Notes: generated from the letters alone by a model not told the origin. Counted from the first letter of the stretch, positions 40,001 to 53,560 are shown. The stretch: DNA of 64,000 bases from Wuchereria bancrofti (GCA_005281725.1 SSBO01000008.1:1798001-1862000); one strand, 5' to 3'. Program-made: numbers and translations.

Positions 40001-43000
40001 AGAAAGCTCTCCTCTCAGGCATTATGTGTTGCGGGTTCATTGCAGTTACAGGCCCCACCTGAAATATTATTAAGATATTCACAGAAAATAGAAAGAAAAT
40101 TATCTCTTCAAAATTCTGAAGTGGTTTTTTAACATTCCATTCTGTAGTTTGATTTTTTGACCTCGTACGATAATTCAGTTCCAAATTAAGTGTGAGAGTA
40201 AAAATCATTTTTTACACTCAATATCCAAGAAAACAAACTTACTAATCTATCAATAATGGACGTTGAATCTTGCCGTTTATTCACTGTGGGTGTATTTGGT
40301 CGGTTTGCAGGCACCGGGGTTCTCTGCAATGAAAAAGTGTAGCCATAAAACAAAGTTTGTTCAAGTTAAATTTTCAAGATTCCAAAACAAACACTTACAT
40401 GTCCTTGGCTCATCTGTGACGGTGTATGAGGCCATGGATTCGGTGAAGCACCAGGTAAAGATTTAGAATCTTCTAAAGATTCATCTGCGGCTGAAGACGC
40501 GCCACCTGGACTCGGTGCCGGCAATCCAGAAGACGGGGTCAATGACTGCTGTCCAGAAGCAGTCTGCTGTACTGCTTCCTACAACGCAAAAAATGCAGAA
40601 TATGATCCAAATTTAATAGTTCATCTATTATGTAATAATTGAGGGGAATCACTTAATCTTAAGTTATGCAGTCAAAGACAGACAGTTTCTGGAATGAGAA
40701 AGATTGCAATTATAACAACGTATGAATAAACGCAGCAAATCCAATGAAATTTCTGTTATGAGCAAACTTTCGTTAACCATTTACCGGAAGAGATTTTGAA
40801 GTATTCATTCTGGACTGCCAATCAGATGGTACCGGTCCATTCGGCATGCGTGGCATTTCCATTTGTGATGACTGCTGCATTTTAGCTGAATTTGCCGGTA
40901 TCATTTGACGTGCTCCCTGTGGTATGCCATAGCCAGTAAAGGCTGGAAAATATTTTGCAATATAACGTGATATTTCAGTCATTAACTGCAAAAGGCAAGA
41001 GATTTCGCATAAAACTACGAACCTAAATTACCTGATGGTGGCATGGGACCTTGATTCTGTACTGGATAATAATGGCCTGGATGAACATTTCCTGGTTGCA
41101 TGTAACGCATTTGCTGTGGCGGCCAATAAGATGGGTACACAGCAGGTGAATATGCTGTAAGAAGCGCAAAGTTTTAATTTTCTTATATCTTGAATTTAGA
41201 GGAAATGAAGTATTGTATCTGAATTTTTTTTAAAAAATTTAAAATATAAGGACTAACCCGAAGGCGGCACCTGACCCATACTCTGTTGAATATTCTGTTG
41301 ATTAGGCACCTGTTGCTGCATTTGTTGAGGTCCTGAGATAAAGAATTCTAGAGATAAATTTTATAGACAACAAGGTTTCTGGTTACAAATGGCAAGAGTA
41401 GCGAATAGTTTTTCTGGCCTATCAATGTTTGATTCGTTTGATTTCAAAAGATCAAACATTTTCTACAGAGGTCGCATAATCACGTTATATGTTCATTAAT
41501 TTGCTTTGAAAAATGTCATTAATTTGCTTCAAGAGACTGTCCACTAAAATTAATGATCCAAAGATAGCTCAAGCAAAATAAAGTAACTACCCAGTGTTGA
41601 ACTAGATGAAGGTACTTCCATTCGGACAGAGCCGGGTAATGCAGTACCAACTGGAGAATTCTGCATATGCATTGGTAATTGTGGTGGTGGTCCGCCTTGA
41701 CCAGCAGCCGGTGAAAACACAACATCACGCGAATCCGGTCTTCCGACCTTCCCCTTCACACTTCCCTTTTGAAGAGCGACCGATCCTGGACTACTATAGC
41801 TACCGTTCGCAAGTGATGACGGCTGAAAAAACTTTAGAATTGTTTCTTCGCTTCTTGAATGATTATTTCTTCACTTCTTGAGTTGCCCGAAACAGGCTTA
41901 ACCCAAACGCAAAAACTAAATTTTACATGAGATTTTTGAATATAACTGCATATTCGTATTCACGCAAATAAGACAACGATGAACTAAGCAACGAACTTAA
42001 TGCCAATAATGGTCCCAGTTACACCAAAGTGGTCCTCCTTAACTTGGCTGTTACCTTTTAGATCATCGCAGGAATTAACGGGAGTCGATTTCTAATAAGG
42101 TAGAAAAAAACAAAACTTAAAACGAAGGAGAAAACTTTAACTCAAGTGCAGAAATAAGGCTCAAATCCACCCCGTAACTATACAAGCTTTCTGGCTCAAC
42201 AATGATGAATCCGTGAGCAGGAAAAACAATCAGTAAAAAAAAACAAAGAAAAAAAAAGAGAGAGAAAAAAAAAAACATCCTCCACTCTTCCCATCTCTTC
42301 AATAACTGTTCTTTATTGAAATGAATGTTTGATAGCGACGTCACTAGGTTTTGCATTTCGGCAATACCTAAGCCACTAGTCTTACGGGTGTGCAATTATT
42401 TATGAACATATACTTTCTTCTCACCCCTTCCTTATGGCTTCTTATCCATCTTCCCCACCCTGCAACCATTTGATGATCGTCATATCATACATACAAATTA
42501 TTCCCATCTCCCTAAGAACATCAACGACCCAAAACCATCCCCTATCCCCACCCCGCATCATATACACTTTATATGACCACGTGTTTCCGACTTCAAACCT
42601 TCTCTCATATTTTTTTTTTTAAACAACTAAACAAAAGTGCATGGGAATTCCCCAACAAGCAATAAATTCCTCGTTTTCAAAATGAAGCGGCAGCTAGAAA
42701 CTACTCTACATCATGCTATTTCATTCCGTGTGCACAACTTTGCAATGTCCCAACAGCTTACATCTTCTACTACACTATTACTACTACTACTTCTTGTGAT
42801 ATTTTCAGTGCACCGGTTACGGCCTATTTCGTACCTCTTTAGAAGGGATATGTAACGAGTGGAACCAAGGTATATCGAAATAAAGGCTCAAAGTAGTATC
42901 AAACACTACCGTTTTCTCTACTTCACCGCATTCTATTAACAAAAACCATCTCATCACGACATTCAAAATTCAATCTTTTCAAATGTAACTATGCTTGACC

Positions 43001-46000
43001 TTCACTATATATTTACTGCAACTTTTTGACTACACAATAAAGACTGCCATTATTTCAATTATTCATGTTCACTACGAAGATGAAAATAGAGAGCTATCTA
43101 ATTTTATAAACTCCTACATAATGTAAAACATACTAAACATCAAGAGGTATTTATTTGAATAATGCTGAAATATCGAGGGATTTTTTGAATTATTGGAAAG
43201 GAGAAGCTAGAACTCACGAGCTCTAACTCCGTGACTCTGCCGATTCAATCAGTGTAGCGAATAGATATTATTCAAATCTTGAACTTCAATAACTGCTCCG
43301 TTTTCTCTTTTAAAGTAAAAACAACAAAATAACACTTTAAAAATCATTAACAATAATAAACGAAATTGATAAACTATCCCACTGCTATTGGTCCTTTACA
43401 GTTATCCCCCCCCCCCACTCTCTCTCTCTCTCTCCTTCCAAACACGCCCCATGAAGCACACAACATTATGATAAATCCCTCACTAAATCTGAATGCTCTA
43501 CGATGTACTTGTTATTAAATGGTATCATTTTCACTACTTCAAAAAAGATTTTGTTTGTTGAAGGAAGGTTGCATGACACACAATCCTGAAACAACAACCA
43601 ACGAGAGAATTGTTACTAATGGTATACCCTTCGTATACTTTACTTTGTTTATTGTCATCTTTAGAATTGTTGCCCAGTCATGTTCCAAATATTCTGCATG
43701 CTTAGGAGCGCTTCATATTTGTATGTCAAGTTTACAGTCGACACTACAAGAAATGTTGGTAGGTGAATGCATATTTGCGCTTCCCTTGGCGCTTGTGTAT
43801 ATCATAACAGCTTGGTCATTACTCGATAAATAAGCAGTGTGTGTATGTATGGATTTTATCAGTATTATCATTATCAGTACTGTTGCGGATATGTATTCTC
43901 AATGATTTTGAAATAACGTTTTATCGGTACGGACACCAAGGAAGCAGCAGCATAGCATTGTCGTAATGTCCCAATAAAGAGGCAAGTGCGCTACACTGCT
44001 GTTAGTGTTGTGTGGCGTGCATACATTTCAATAACAGGCCAACCTCACGCAGAATTTATTCGACTCGGTCCCCTCCATATCGCGTCCCTCGCTCATGTAT
44101 GTCTCGATGGAATGGGTGAGTAATGGTGTGTCGATACTGGATGTGTGTGTGTTGCAGAAGGCATGTACACAACGACGACGACGACGACGACGACGAGGAG
44201 ATGGTGGATGGAGCAGCATTAGAAGGGCCATATTCACGATGGATGGCCCCCCAAGGGATGGGTGCCTGCGGAACGAGTGGATTGCTGTTGCTGTTACTGC
44301 TGCTGCTATTGCTGTTGCTACTACTACTGCTGGTTGACTACAGAACGATGATCGGTGAATCGAAGGAAATGTACCGAGGGGCCATTTATCTCGCAATTCA
44401 GTGGAAAGGAGCCGAGTATGAACGAAATTCTCTCTGCACTGCTGCTGCTGCCTCCTGCACCGCACAGAACCACTCGCTCCAATGCCACCGAACCAACGAA
44501 TATACACACCACACTCATCTAGTATCATGAGATACACGACAGAGGGAAGGGAGCACGCAGATATAACATATCGTCGTCCTTTCAGAAATAACGAGTTTGA
44601 AGTGAAACAGAGAGATGGCAATGGCCTCGCCTCGATCACTTCTCCTCTCATTGAATGACGACGGTGACGGTATCCTGAACTTCATCTCTTCCTTCCCTCT
44701 CTCTCTCCCTCCATCTTCACACATCTATCTATCCACAGCCACAGTAGTATTGTTCGAATCTTTTCTCTAAATAAGAAATTCAACATTAAACTTCCCCCTC
44801 TCCCCAAGCTACACATCAACAATGTATGTATGAGTGACAGAAAAACGAAAGCAGTTCTTAGTAAAAAAAGTTGCCGCTGGGAAAATGAAAAATTTGAAAG
44901 GCTATACAGCTAACAAAGGAAAAGATGTACTTTTACTTATAAACAAGTGGAGAGAATGAGGGGAAAATATGATTTTGGGAGAACGAAATTCAGGCTTGCC
45001 TTCCTCTGTTAGAAGATTGAAATGCTTAGGACTGAGCTGCTTCTCCCTCTTCTCCACTTCCCTACTACCGTAATCCGTCAATTTCAGAAATTCAGTTCCC
45101 AGCTGCGATTGACGTATGAAACATCAATCAAGAATAGAAGAAAGGAGGAAAGCAATTAAGGCTAATTTTTACAAGAGAAACTTTTGGTCGGTGATCAAGA
45201 AGGCAAAGCAGTGAACCGTCATATCCAGTTGAAAATCCCTGTTCCTCTTCCCATTTCCTTCACTTTTTTGTCCGTCGAAAATTCGGATTCGTGACATCAC
45301 TACTTCCCCTAAATGTCCCTGTTAATCTTCTTCGACCTGCTTAGCAACTTACAGCGCACTTAATTAGAATCCTCAGCATCTAATGTATGTTTTACTCTTT
45401 ACATCCCACAAAAACACTTGCACAATCTAGTATGTTTACCGGACAAGTCCGCCCAGTTCCACTACTCCATTGCGAGTACAAAATTGGATTCACCTACCAT
45501 GCCTCAATGATTCTATCTCATATAATGCACATATATTACTGGCAATCTATTAAATGCCTGAAAATACATAAATGCCTTAGTGATACGAACTGTGACAATT
45601 TCAAAGTGAAATATTTCAACAGTTTTGAATTCAGTAACTAACTAAGTCGCAGTAACTAGTACTTAACAACATCGAATCCACTGCACTTAACCTAACAATC
45701 CAACAATAATTTAATTGTCCCATTCTGCCTTCACTATTATCGGCTGTTATTCTGATGCCTTTCTATCAGAAATCATTGTAGGCAATATTTTTCCCCTACT
45801 ACAGAATGTTTGCAACTCAAATATCATGAATGCTCTTCCACAAAAAAAATGCATAAATGCTAAACCACTTAGGCTATGCACGAGTGCACAAGCACATATA
45901 TTAGAAAAGAGCAATAAAAAGGAATTACAGGAGGATTCGAGATATAATGAAGAGCACTGCATATGATGTAATCGTACTCGTCTCCGCACATATCGGACAG

Positions 46001-48614
46001 AGCGGAAACGACCGATGTGTATATTGCAATTTGTTTTCAAGGTGATATCCCTTTATTTTCACACGGCTACCGAAATTCCCACCACTCAGTACACATGTGA
46101 ACTGCACAACGATCTCATCCATCCTTTTCTGATACTACATAAATGAAAACAAAGTTTTGCTTAATGTGCAGGCAAAGAAACATGAGAGATAATTTGCTGC
46201 CAACTTGCTGATAATACACATATTCCGCTACTCACTAAAAATCGGTACATAATGAATGGGAAAATATGGAAAACTAATCATAAGAAAGCTCTCTATCCAA
46301 ATAATGAGGAAGCTTTATCAAAATTTAACGCTTGCTACAAGCGAAAAAGGAATAGCAAAAGAAAACTTCAAAGAATGAAGACTCATGAAACACAACTGAG
46401 TTACTATATTCCCAATAAGTACTCAAGATTTAAGCAAGAAAACTAGTGATGAAGAAGCATCAGACATCAACAATGATGGCAGTACACAAAAGTAACGTAT
46501 ACATACTCATATATACTGGCCCTAATAACAACAACATGAGGCAAGTTTATTTTTTTAATTCAATCAAATCCATTAACCATGAAAAAACTGATGATGTTAA
46601 TGTATATTTGTGTGTATGTGGATGAATAAAAAGATAATTGAAGTTATGACATATGACATCGAGTTCTCCATTTTATCAACTATTTCATTTATCCAAGGAT
46701 GAGCCCTTCCCATCCTAACAAACAAATTAGAAAAACAATTGCACGTCATTAGGTAATCAGCCCACAGGCTTACTACGCAAAAAGATCAAAAGTCATCCGC
46801 AAAACCAGATTACAGGAAGTTCAACATTTTCTATCATAAAATATTTGAAATTTCTACTGAAAAAAGTCTACTGGAATTTTCTAATTACTTCATCCCGTGC
46901 GATGCTAAATTGAAAACGATTGTAAAAACGTTACTAAGTCCGTCAAAAGTTATTACACACGTACTCGCGTTAAAGCACTTCTTACAAGTATTTTTACTAC
47001 TGCACATGCACGAAGTAAATCAGCGTTTTCTTCAGTAAAACAGTTTTTGCCTAGGTTACCCGTAGTCACTAATATTTTGGTAAAAAGTTTCCAACAAAGA
47101 TGAAAAATTAAAAGTATTTTGTACTTACGTCAGGTGTCCATTCTAAATGGTAAATTATCACAATACCAAACTCTTCTTTGTTAGTATGGAAGAATCTATT
47201 TTTAACACAATAGTATATCCATTCATTCTTTCATTCCCAAACTGCATTAAGTGTGACGAGTACGGAGAAAAATGGCGATAAATTAAAAAGTTGTAGATAT
47301 CACTCGCAACAACTATGAAGAATTTTTTCAACTGACATCAACGTAGAAACTCATCCCTCCTCCAATCATCTATATAAGTACATCAGGATTAGTCAAACAG
47401 TGCCAGTACAAAATTTTTTCCAACAGGTTAAAATACATAGAAACGAATAAGTCGAAAATTAGAAAGTGATCTGCTGTCCGAACTACTATTTTCTCGCCAT
47501 GTGAATAATTCCAGAAATATTGTTTTAATGGGATAAGTCCGAAATAGAGTTTTGATCTACCTCTCACATCATGTAAATAAATATATAAATCAATGAAATG
47601 GATAAAAAATACTTAAACAAACGAACAAATAAATAAGTAAAAAGAATAGATATACATAAGCATGTTATGCAAACTCAGTAATTGTTTATAAGCCGTAAAA
47701 GTTATTCTTTACATTACTGAAGTTTTCAGATTTTTTATTCTCTCCATAAAATTTTGAAGCACAAAATTGAAGAAATCGTCTAAAACTATTAAAACAAACC
47801 GAAGATGAGAAGTTAGGTTGCGGTGGAACCAGCATATGTTGAATATGTGGTGGTATTTGCATTTGTTGCTGTACATTCTGAGGCTGTGGGCCTTGCGGTA
47901 CCATATTGTATACCGGTGTCCCAGGCGTAACAGCACCTTCTGTTCCTGAAGCTGTACAAATATTTAAAGTAACTTTTATAGTGGTTTATGAAGACTTTAA
48001 TATCCATAACTTGCTAATATAAGTGAATAAATTTCCAAACTTTATCCCTTTCAACTTCTAAATTGAGATCAATCTATCCTTAAACCTTACGGAGTAAATT
48101 GTTCAGCGTTGGTGTGGCCGTTTGATGTTGTTGTTGTTGCTGCTGAAAAGCAATTCAGAATAATTCCAGCAAGAAATCAACAATTACGAAATGTGATCTC
48201 AAAATGCAAAAACTCCAAAAAATTTTTTAGGAACAGTGCAAATAGCCAATACTATCACTTAAGATGTTTTTCACCCCTTAGACTTTTCACTTCCAACATT
48301 TTACCTAATGCCAAGTTCCGATATTAAACCTGCACAGACGCTTTATATTTCTTTTCAAAAATACACTTTCATTTTTCAAACAAAATTTCTTCTTCCTTCA
48401 TATTATACTCTATGTTCAAAGCTCACTATCACTGATATAAAAACTCTTTTCGTTCACATAACACTCGACTGAAATTTAAGTTCCACCATTCATTCAAGTC
48501 CAACTTGTTTCCTATTTGAACTGATCGAAAACCCTTTACCTGAGGTGACATTTCACTGCTCGATTTGGGTGTTTCAGCAGCACAAGGACCTTGAGATGTC
48601 GCATTTGTAGCCAT
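25070..48614 (-). CDS. let-526: LET-526 / ARID1 (BAF250) subunit of SWI/SNF
   Basis: Orthologue of ARID1A/B, Drosophila Osa and C. elegans LET-526, the DNA-binding subunit of the BAF chromatin remodeller. Exons: 48614-48540, 48142-48091, 47951-47800, 42091-42044, 41822-41591, 41332-41258, 41154-41032, 40942-40785, 40578-40399, 40323-40243, 40058-39969, 39809-39714, 39567-39339, 36674-36652, 33623-33383 (uncertain), 32188 or 32222-31959, 31790-31659, 31373-31172, 30933-30722, 30648-30421, 30189-30115, 29897-29586, 29513-29316, 29106-28953, 28767-28681, 28535-28327, 28170-28045, 27860-27681, 27530-27360, 27263-27142, 26943-26797, 26560-26428, 26269-26093, 25933-25687, 25335-25070. N-terminal and middle parts are Pro/Gln/Ser-rich. 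The ARID spans 40058-39339 (ERRAFFEKLVQFCEQ, VDLHRLYLAVMKRGGFEQV, TWKQVCTEAN, QLRRHYQKYLLGLE). The C-terminal BAF250_C helical repeats contain KRITMALRSGLETEATWALN, LEALCKLSVIEHNVDLLLS and PMLRRAASILQQLCKV. The C terminus has KKQK, a possible nuclear signal. The model gives 1820 aa with the uncertain exon or 1751 aa without it. The start is the ATG two bases after a TTACAG acceptor. Confidence 0.93.
33383..33623 (-). other. Possible cassette exon of let-526
   Basis: A 241-nt minus-strand block bounded by TTCGCAG and GTAAGC, open in the required phase (80 codons plus one base) and Gln-rich. Including it forces the next exon to start at the internal acceptor after base 32188; skipping it fits the acceptor after base 32222. 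Its sequence matches no domain I know. Confidence 0.45.
34957..35095 (-). other. Unassigned exon-like block in a let-526 intron
   Basis: TTTTTTAG acceptor, seven bases, then an ATG (35088) opening 44 codons that end at a GTGAGT donor. Residues such as YFQLTASMYLLLDHPATRKN look protein-like, but I do not recognise a family. Its phase does not fit the flanking let-526 exons, so it would belong to a nested gene or an unproductive isoform. Confidence 0.3.
36675..39338. other. let-526 intron, about 2.7 kb
   Basis: AT-rich intron between the ARID exon and the 23-nt microexon. I see no supported exon, repeat family or RNA gene in it. Confidence 0.5.
43406..43435. repeat. Poly(C) and (CT)n tract
   Basis: A run of nine C residues followed by an (CT)n stretch in the long let-526 intron. 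Confidence 0.85.
44172..44197. repeat. (ACG)n trinucleotide repeat
   Basis: About eight consecutive GAC/ACG units; the minus strand reads TCG, coding poly-Ser in the candidate frame. Confidence 0.9.
44284..44332. repeat. Interrupted (CTG/CTA)n trinucleotide tract
   Basis: Imperfect CTG, CTA and TTG triplets for about 48 bases, lying a little over 80 bases from the (ACG)n run. Confidence 0.85.
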
Positions 48615-48625
48615 TTCTGTAACAG
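48615..48625 (-). other. Acceptor immediately upstream of let-526 ATG
   Basis: GTTACAG on the minus strand, then two bases and the ATG. It may be a trans-splice site, or the acceptor of a 5'UTR intron if transcription starts in the 52.6-54 kb island. Confidence 0.5.
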
Positions 48626-51600
48626 TGGTGATTTTGATTAGGCTTATTTATGTAGTCTCAATATGGAACTTGCAAAAGTTAAGTGTACGGAGAAACCTAA
48701 ATCTTTCGGAATAAAAGCGAAATTTTAAGCTGCGTAGTCCAAATCATCAACCTAATACGGAGATGCACTGAAACAGTTCATTGATAGACAGTTAATCGTT
48801 AATCTTTTTAATAGAATGCTAGATGCTACAACACGTTACAGCATAAACGTGGATTTAAAATTACTACAGAGGCTCAGGACTATCTAAATAATTCAAAAAA
48901 TGAACAATATTCACCCTTTAGTCAAAAAAATTGTAACATTCGTCGGATAGTTTCATCCACTTGTATAGTTGAACCCGGTTTACAACGAATAACCGTTTTG
49001 AATACCAGTGTTGTTACGTTTAAGAAATCAACCAGTTGTAATGAAATGATGGTGACAGAGTAATAGTTGTATCATATTAGTAATGAAAGTATTAATAATG
49101 TCGATGCTGCGTAACCTTTTTTGCAAGTCTAATTCGCAGCGCCTAAAATCTGATGAGTGGTGAGTCCTTAGTATCAATACATACTGTATATGTACATTTA
49201 CGGAAATTATATCGATGGAGTGGACAAAAGAATTGAAAGCACAGCGGATACTTCGCTTAGGAGAAAATGGTCTTCAACCAAAACAATTAGACAATTTTGA
49301 GGATTTCCTCTCTGTATAGCCTAAATGTTATCAGAAACCATCAGAACAACACCACTAACTCTTTCTTCAATGTCTCCTGCCTTTTCCATTTCCATCTGAA
49401 ATATCCGCCAGTTCCTGAGTTAACCAATTGGATAAGATACCACTTATTTTCAGTTGGGATATATTATTAGGCTAGGAGTTCGGCAAGAAAAAATCAACAA
49501 CGTATTACAGGAGTAAATAATTCCATTCAATTGCAATTCTTCACAGAATCTCAAAAGTATAAAAAAAATCTGTAATTTCCTTTGCAGCTAGGACTGACAC
49601 TGACTTGTAGCAATTAGTCATTCCCGGGTTGATATTCAAACAAGAAAAATACACATTCCCACCCTTCCACATGACGTCAAATCATGGTGCTGCATGCTTG
49701 TTTTTTCTATCCATAATTTCGCATTCGTTTTTTAGCTTCCACACAAAAAGTAGTATTGGTGAAAGAACAACCGAAGTGCTAACACACATGTATATATAAC
49801 ACATATAAACGTATATAAATTTCCTTTTTGTCAACGTCAAAAAGGAATGCCAATGTTAGTGAGAATTTATAATACATAAAAATTTGTTTAATGTCCTGAA
49901 AATGTGCCAACAGAACTACGTAAAACGAAAGAAATACTAATTGAAAGGGCATTAAACAAATGACAGAAACATCTCTCCACGGATATAAATATATATAATA
50001 GGAGATATGCAAGCATAAAATTATTGAATCATCTTTCCTACCAGATAACATAGCCTATTCAGAAATCGATTTTACCATCTGGAATCAATCTACTAGAATA
50101 AAGAGAAATTCTAACAATTACAGGTAAATTAAGAAACAAACAGGAATGAAGATATGTTAAAAAGACTTATATATTCGAAGCATTACCTTATACATCATTA
50201 TAGATTCCCCCCATTCACAATACGAATTAATGTGGTCACTCTTCAACTGAAATGTTTCTATCAACACATCGGGGAGCCTAAGTTTGAGCAGACTATGAAA
50301 AGCTAACTAAAAGCAAGCACATACTCAAATACCCATTTTTGGATTATTAAACCCTACCTGTTTCAAAGTTCGTGAATCTTCATTTTTATTAAATACGACT
50401 TTCAACCTTTTGCAAAGGTCAAAAGAATCTTACAACATCCTATTTCCTTTTTAGCAAGATATGAATTTATATGTACTACTTTCAGTTATCTTCTCAAAAA
50501 AATTTTCTTTTCTAATAAGCACTCTGAAAAGTATACAAAATCTAGTTCGAGTGCCCAGATCACTTAGTAACATACATCGAAAGTCTTAGCTAGCTATATA
50601 TATACATATGTCGTCATCACATATTTCTTTCTATCGCGCAATAAGAAACTAACCTCATCAATTATCGCTTCCTACCTAATTATAACAAATATGCTCTCTA
50701 ATTTAGAATGCTCTTAAGTATTTAACGTTCCCGAGAGATACTTTCATCTCCGATTCCGATCAGCTATCATCACTTATAATGCTTTGAAATTAACTAACTT
50801 TCACAAAAAAAAATTAATCAAAATAGCTGCAAGAGCACAAATGCACTTAAATACAACTTGCAAATGAAAAGCCAACTCCAAAAGCATTGACAAGAGTACA
50901 TGATGACATAAAAATCCGTTCATCATTTAATCACACTACCATACCACTGCCATATTATGACATATTATGACATCTAACCCACCTTCATTGTACCAACGAT
51001 CATCAAAACAATTGCTTTTACACTTCATACAAAAGATGATGAATTGGTCAGTAGAGTTCACTCATTTCACTGTCCATATTATGTTGTGATATGTAAGATA
51101 TGGAAAAGATTTAAGTACATTTCATCTCTTCTCGAATGTTAATGTTGAATGAACAATAGTTGAATTATTTTTGCTTTTTTATTCTTAGCTTTTGTTGGAA
51201 CAAAGGAGAACATTAACCAAATAGGTTAAATCACTGATTGGAATTCATAAATAAACGTTAAAAAAGAAAAATACATCACAAGATTTAATCATCCTGTGAT
51301 GTAACCATGAAGTCATAAGCGCCAGATGTTTTGTCATCTTTTCGTTCCTCAAATTTTGTTAAGTTTTAATATAAGATAATGGTTCACACACGGCATTCAT
51401 ATTTCGCTATCATCAAACGATATCAGTGGGAAAAAGGAAGCTGCATGCCATATGAAATGAATAACTCTAATTAGCTATATAAAATGAATAATCGTCACTT
51501 GCACTCTTTTGATATAGAAATAGTTCAGGAATATCTGTTGTGAACCGCTGTTTTTTTTTATTATCTGTTAATTTTCGGGGCAAAGAAGGCTAAACGCAGA

Positions 51601-52599
51601 GAAACAATAAGTTTTTGATGATATGTGCATAAGCTATTGGTAAATTTAGTAGGAATTTCTATCAAGATTAATAAAATCCCTTAGTGCTACTGAAAGAGAA
51701 CATTGACAAGAACAAGGATTGCCTATAAGTGACGCAGATGTTTTTATAAATGGTAAAGGTATGCATACTGCTCAAAGCTGATACGGAGCATAAACAGACA
51801 ACCCTGTACGTATGAAGCTGATCCAAGTAATAAAATTTATAAAAATTAAAGGAATCACAAAAGAAATATATCAGCGGGTAGCGTCACGTTGTCTCATCTC
51901 AGATTAACATTACATTTGTAGTAATAATATAATGTGATTGATACATCCTTCTAGTTGTAAGCTTATCACTTATGATAGAAAAATTCATATACCTTCTCTT
52001 CATTGCAACCCATTCCCAGATCAGAAAAAGGAAGAAGAAAGAGGATTAAAAGAGTACGACTGAGGTAATAATCAAAATAATGGGATAACAGCAATGACAT
52101 CGCGATATGGAAAGAAAATAGCAATGGTGCAGTGATAAATGATAGTCCTAATGATAATAGTACGGTGCACAAATAAAAAAAAGAAAAAAGAATAGCCAAC
52201 AAACAACAGCAGTAACAAACGATTACAATTGTAGAAATGCAAAGAAAAGAAATGATGAATTTTCGCGAAAAAGTTTTGCTTTTGGGGACAACAGTGAACA
52301 GTTTAAGAACGACAATGTCATTATGGATGGTTGATTATCGGTTGAGTCTCGAGAGGAAGGCCTCAATAGCCTGTAGTAGTTAGAGAAGATCTTTACCATC
52401 TGAAAAATTCAAATATTCATTGGCGCGACTATTATAGGCCATTTTCCTGCGTACCACCACCCTTCCTGTTTAATCTTCAACAACGAGCAAAATTTATCCC
52501 CGTCCATCTCATCTCTCTCACCTCTCTTTCAATAGTTCACTACATTTCCTTTCTTCAATATCCCTTTCAGGATTTCCAAAAATAATTACCCAATCTACA
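48626..52599. other. Upstream flank of let-526, no gene seen
   Basis: About 4 kb of AT-rich DNA without a supported exon. Short ORFs (e.g. 49779-50051 and 51966-52202, minus) are hydrophobic, repetitive and lack splice context. Confidence 0.5.
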
Positions 52600-53177
52600 A
52601 CAGTCACAATTCAATAAATAGATGAGGTGGGGCAGGTTGGTGACTCCAAGGAAACCAAACCTTCAGCAACAAATAGATATATACCCGAGTCTCTCTCTCT
52701 CCCAGTATTCGATGCCTTCCTATCGGGTCCATCGTTATACTGCTCTCCTCGACATATTGCAGCACAACATCGGCAGTAGTAACAGTGGAAAAAAGGGGAG
52801 CGCCATTACAGCCCAGCCCATCCATCCCTTTACCCCCCCCTATATTCCATCCCACTTCACAAAATGCCATCAATACATACGCATTAGACAGACAAACAGA
52901 CAGACAAGCGTACACACATATTCATATACACATATTGGCCATATTCAATTGATATTACAAAAATATAGATTGAATTGATTGAAGCCAAAAGATTCCCGGT
53001 TAATGGCCAATTCCCCGGTTCATTTCAGGTTATTTTAGTGCTATCAAGGAGACAATCATTCCTGAAGGAAAAGATCCAACGGACCGCATACAGCCCGTTG
53101 TATCTATGCCTTCCCTCTTTCTTTCTCTCTCTCTTTCTCTTGCCCTCTCTTACACACACATACACTCACGGCCAACC

Positions 53178-53193
53178 GTTCCTTCGAAGGAAC
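53178..53193. repeat. 16-bp perfect palindrome
   Basis: GTTCCTTCGAAGGAAC reads identically on both strands. It may bind a dimeric factor; no known nematode factor is assigned. Confidence 0.7.
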
Positions 53194-53465
53194 CATCAGC
53201 TCCATCGCCTGTCACCACCAAACGGGCGATATTCACTCCCAGGCAACTCATTCATATGATGCGCGCGATGCGGAGGAACTATACGTCGCGGTTATTGCTA
53301 AGAAACAATTACATATGATACGACAAGCAACTGCTCAGGCACTATTTCTTTTGCGTTGGGCACTACTTCTCATGGGTGTAGACTCATCCGAGGCAGGCAC
53401 CCCACCCATCCGATATGGGCCGTCCTATTTCTTCATCACATTCTTCCCATCACAGTGGAGTGAAG

Positions 53466-53560
53466 AAGTGAAGAGAGAGAGAGAGTGAGAGAGAGAGGGA
53501 GAAGTGGCTCTCTCTCTCTTTCTCGCTCTCTGATTCTCTGCATCTCTCTTTCCTCTTCAA
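53466..53560. repeat. (GA)n followed by (CT)n, hairpin-forming
   Basis: A purine GA tract (about 53470-53503) is followed after a few bases by a pyrimidine CT tract (about 53508-53560), so one strand can fold on itself with an imperfect GA:CT stem. Confidence 0.75.

Larger units (their letters stand above)
44059..44337 (-). other. Ser-rich open frame, candidate alternative let-526 exon
   Basis: On the minus strand TTCTGTAG is followed immediately by a 93-codon open frame starting in the phase left by the exon ending at 47800. The first 19 codons are almost all Ser/Asn, then PLVPQAPIPWGAIHREYGPS and a run of eight Ser. That composition resembles ARID1 low-complexity sequence. The obvious donors (GTGAAT, GTACAT) leave phase 1, which does not join the next known exon, so the call stays tentative. 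Confidence 0.35.
42092..47799. other. Longest let-526 intron (5.7 kb)
   Basis: It is mostly AT-rich and featureless except for a C-run plus CT tract at about 43406-43435 and an island at about 44000-44760 that is much less AT-rich and loaded with trinucleotide repeats. No exon is needed here to keep the reading frame. Confidence 0.5.

Noticed and set aside
44123..44530. Plus-strand ORF with Asp and Leu runs
   Set aside because: Homopolymeric residues are translations of (GAC)n and (CTG)n microsatellites; no start or splice context.
44028..44651. 207-codon minus-strand ORF, the longest uninterrupted frame in that intron
   Set aside because: Its Arg, Ala and Val runs come from the triplet repeats, and there is no family motif or splice logic. 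The overlapping Ser-rich frame is the better candidate and is reported separately.
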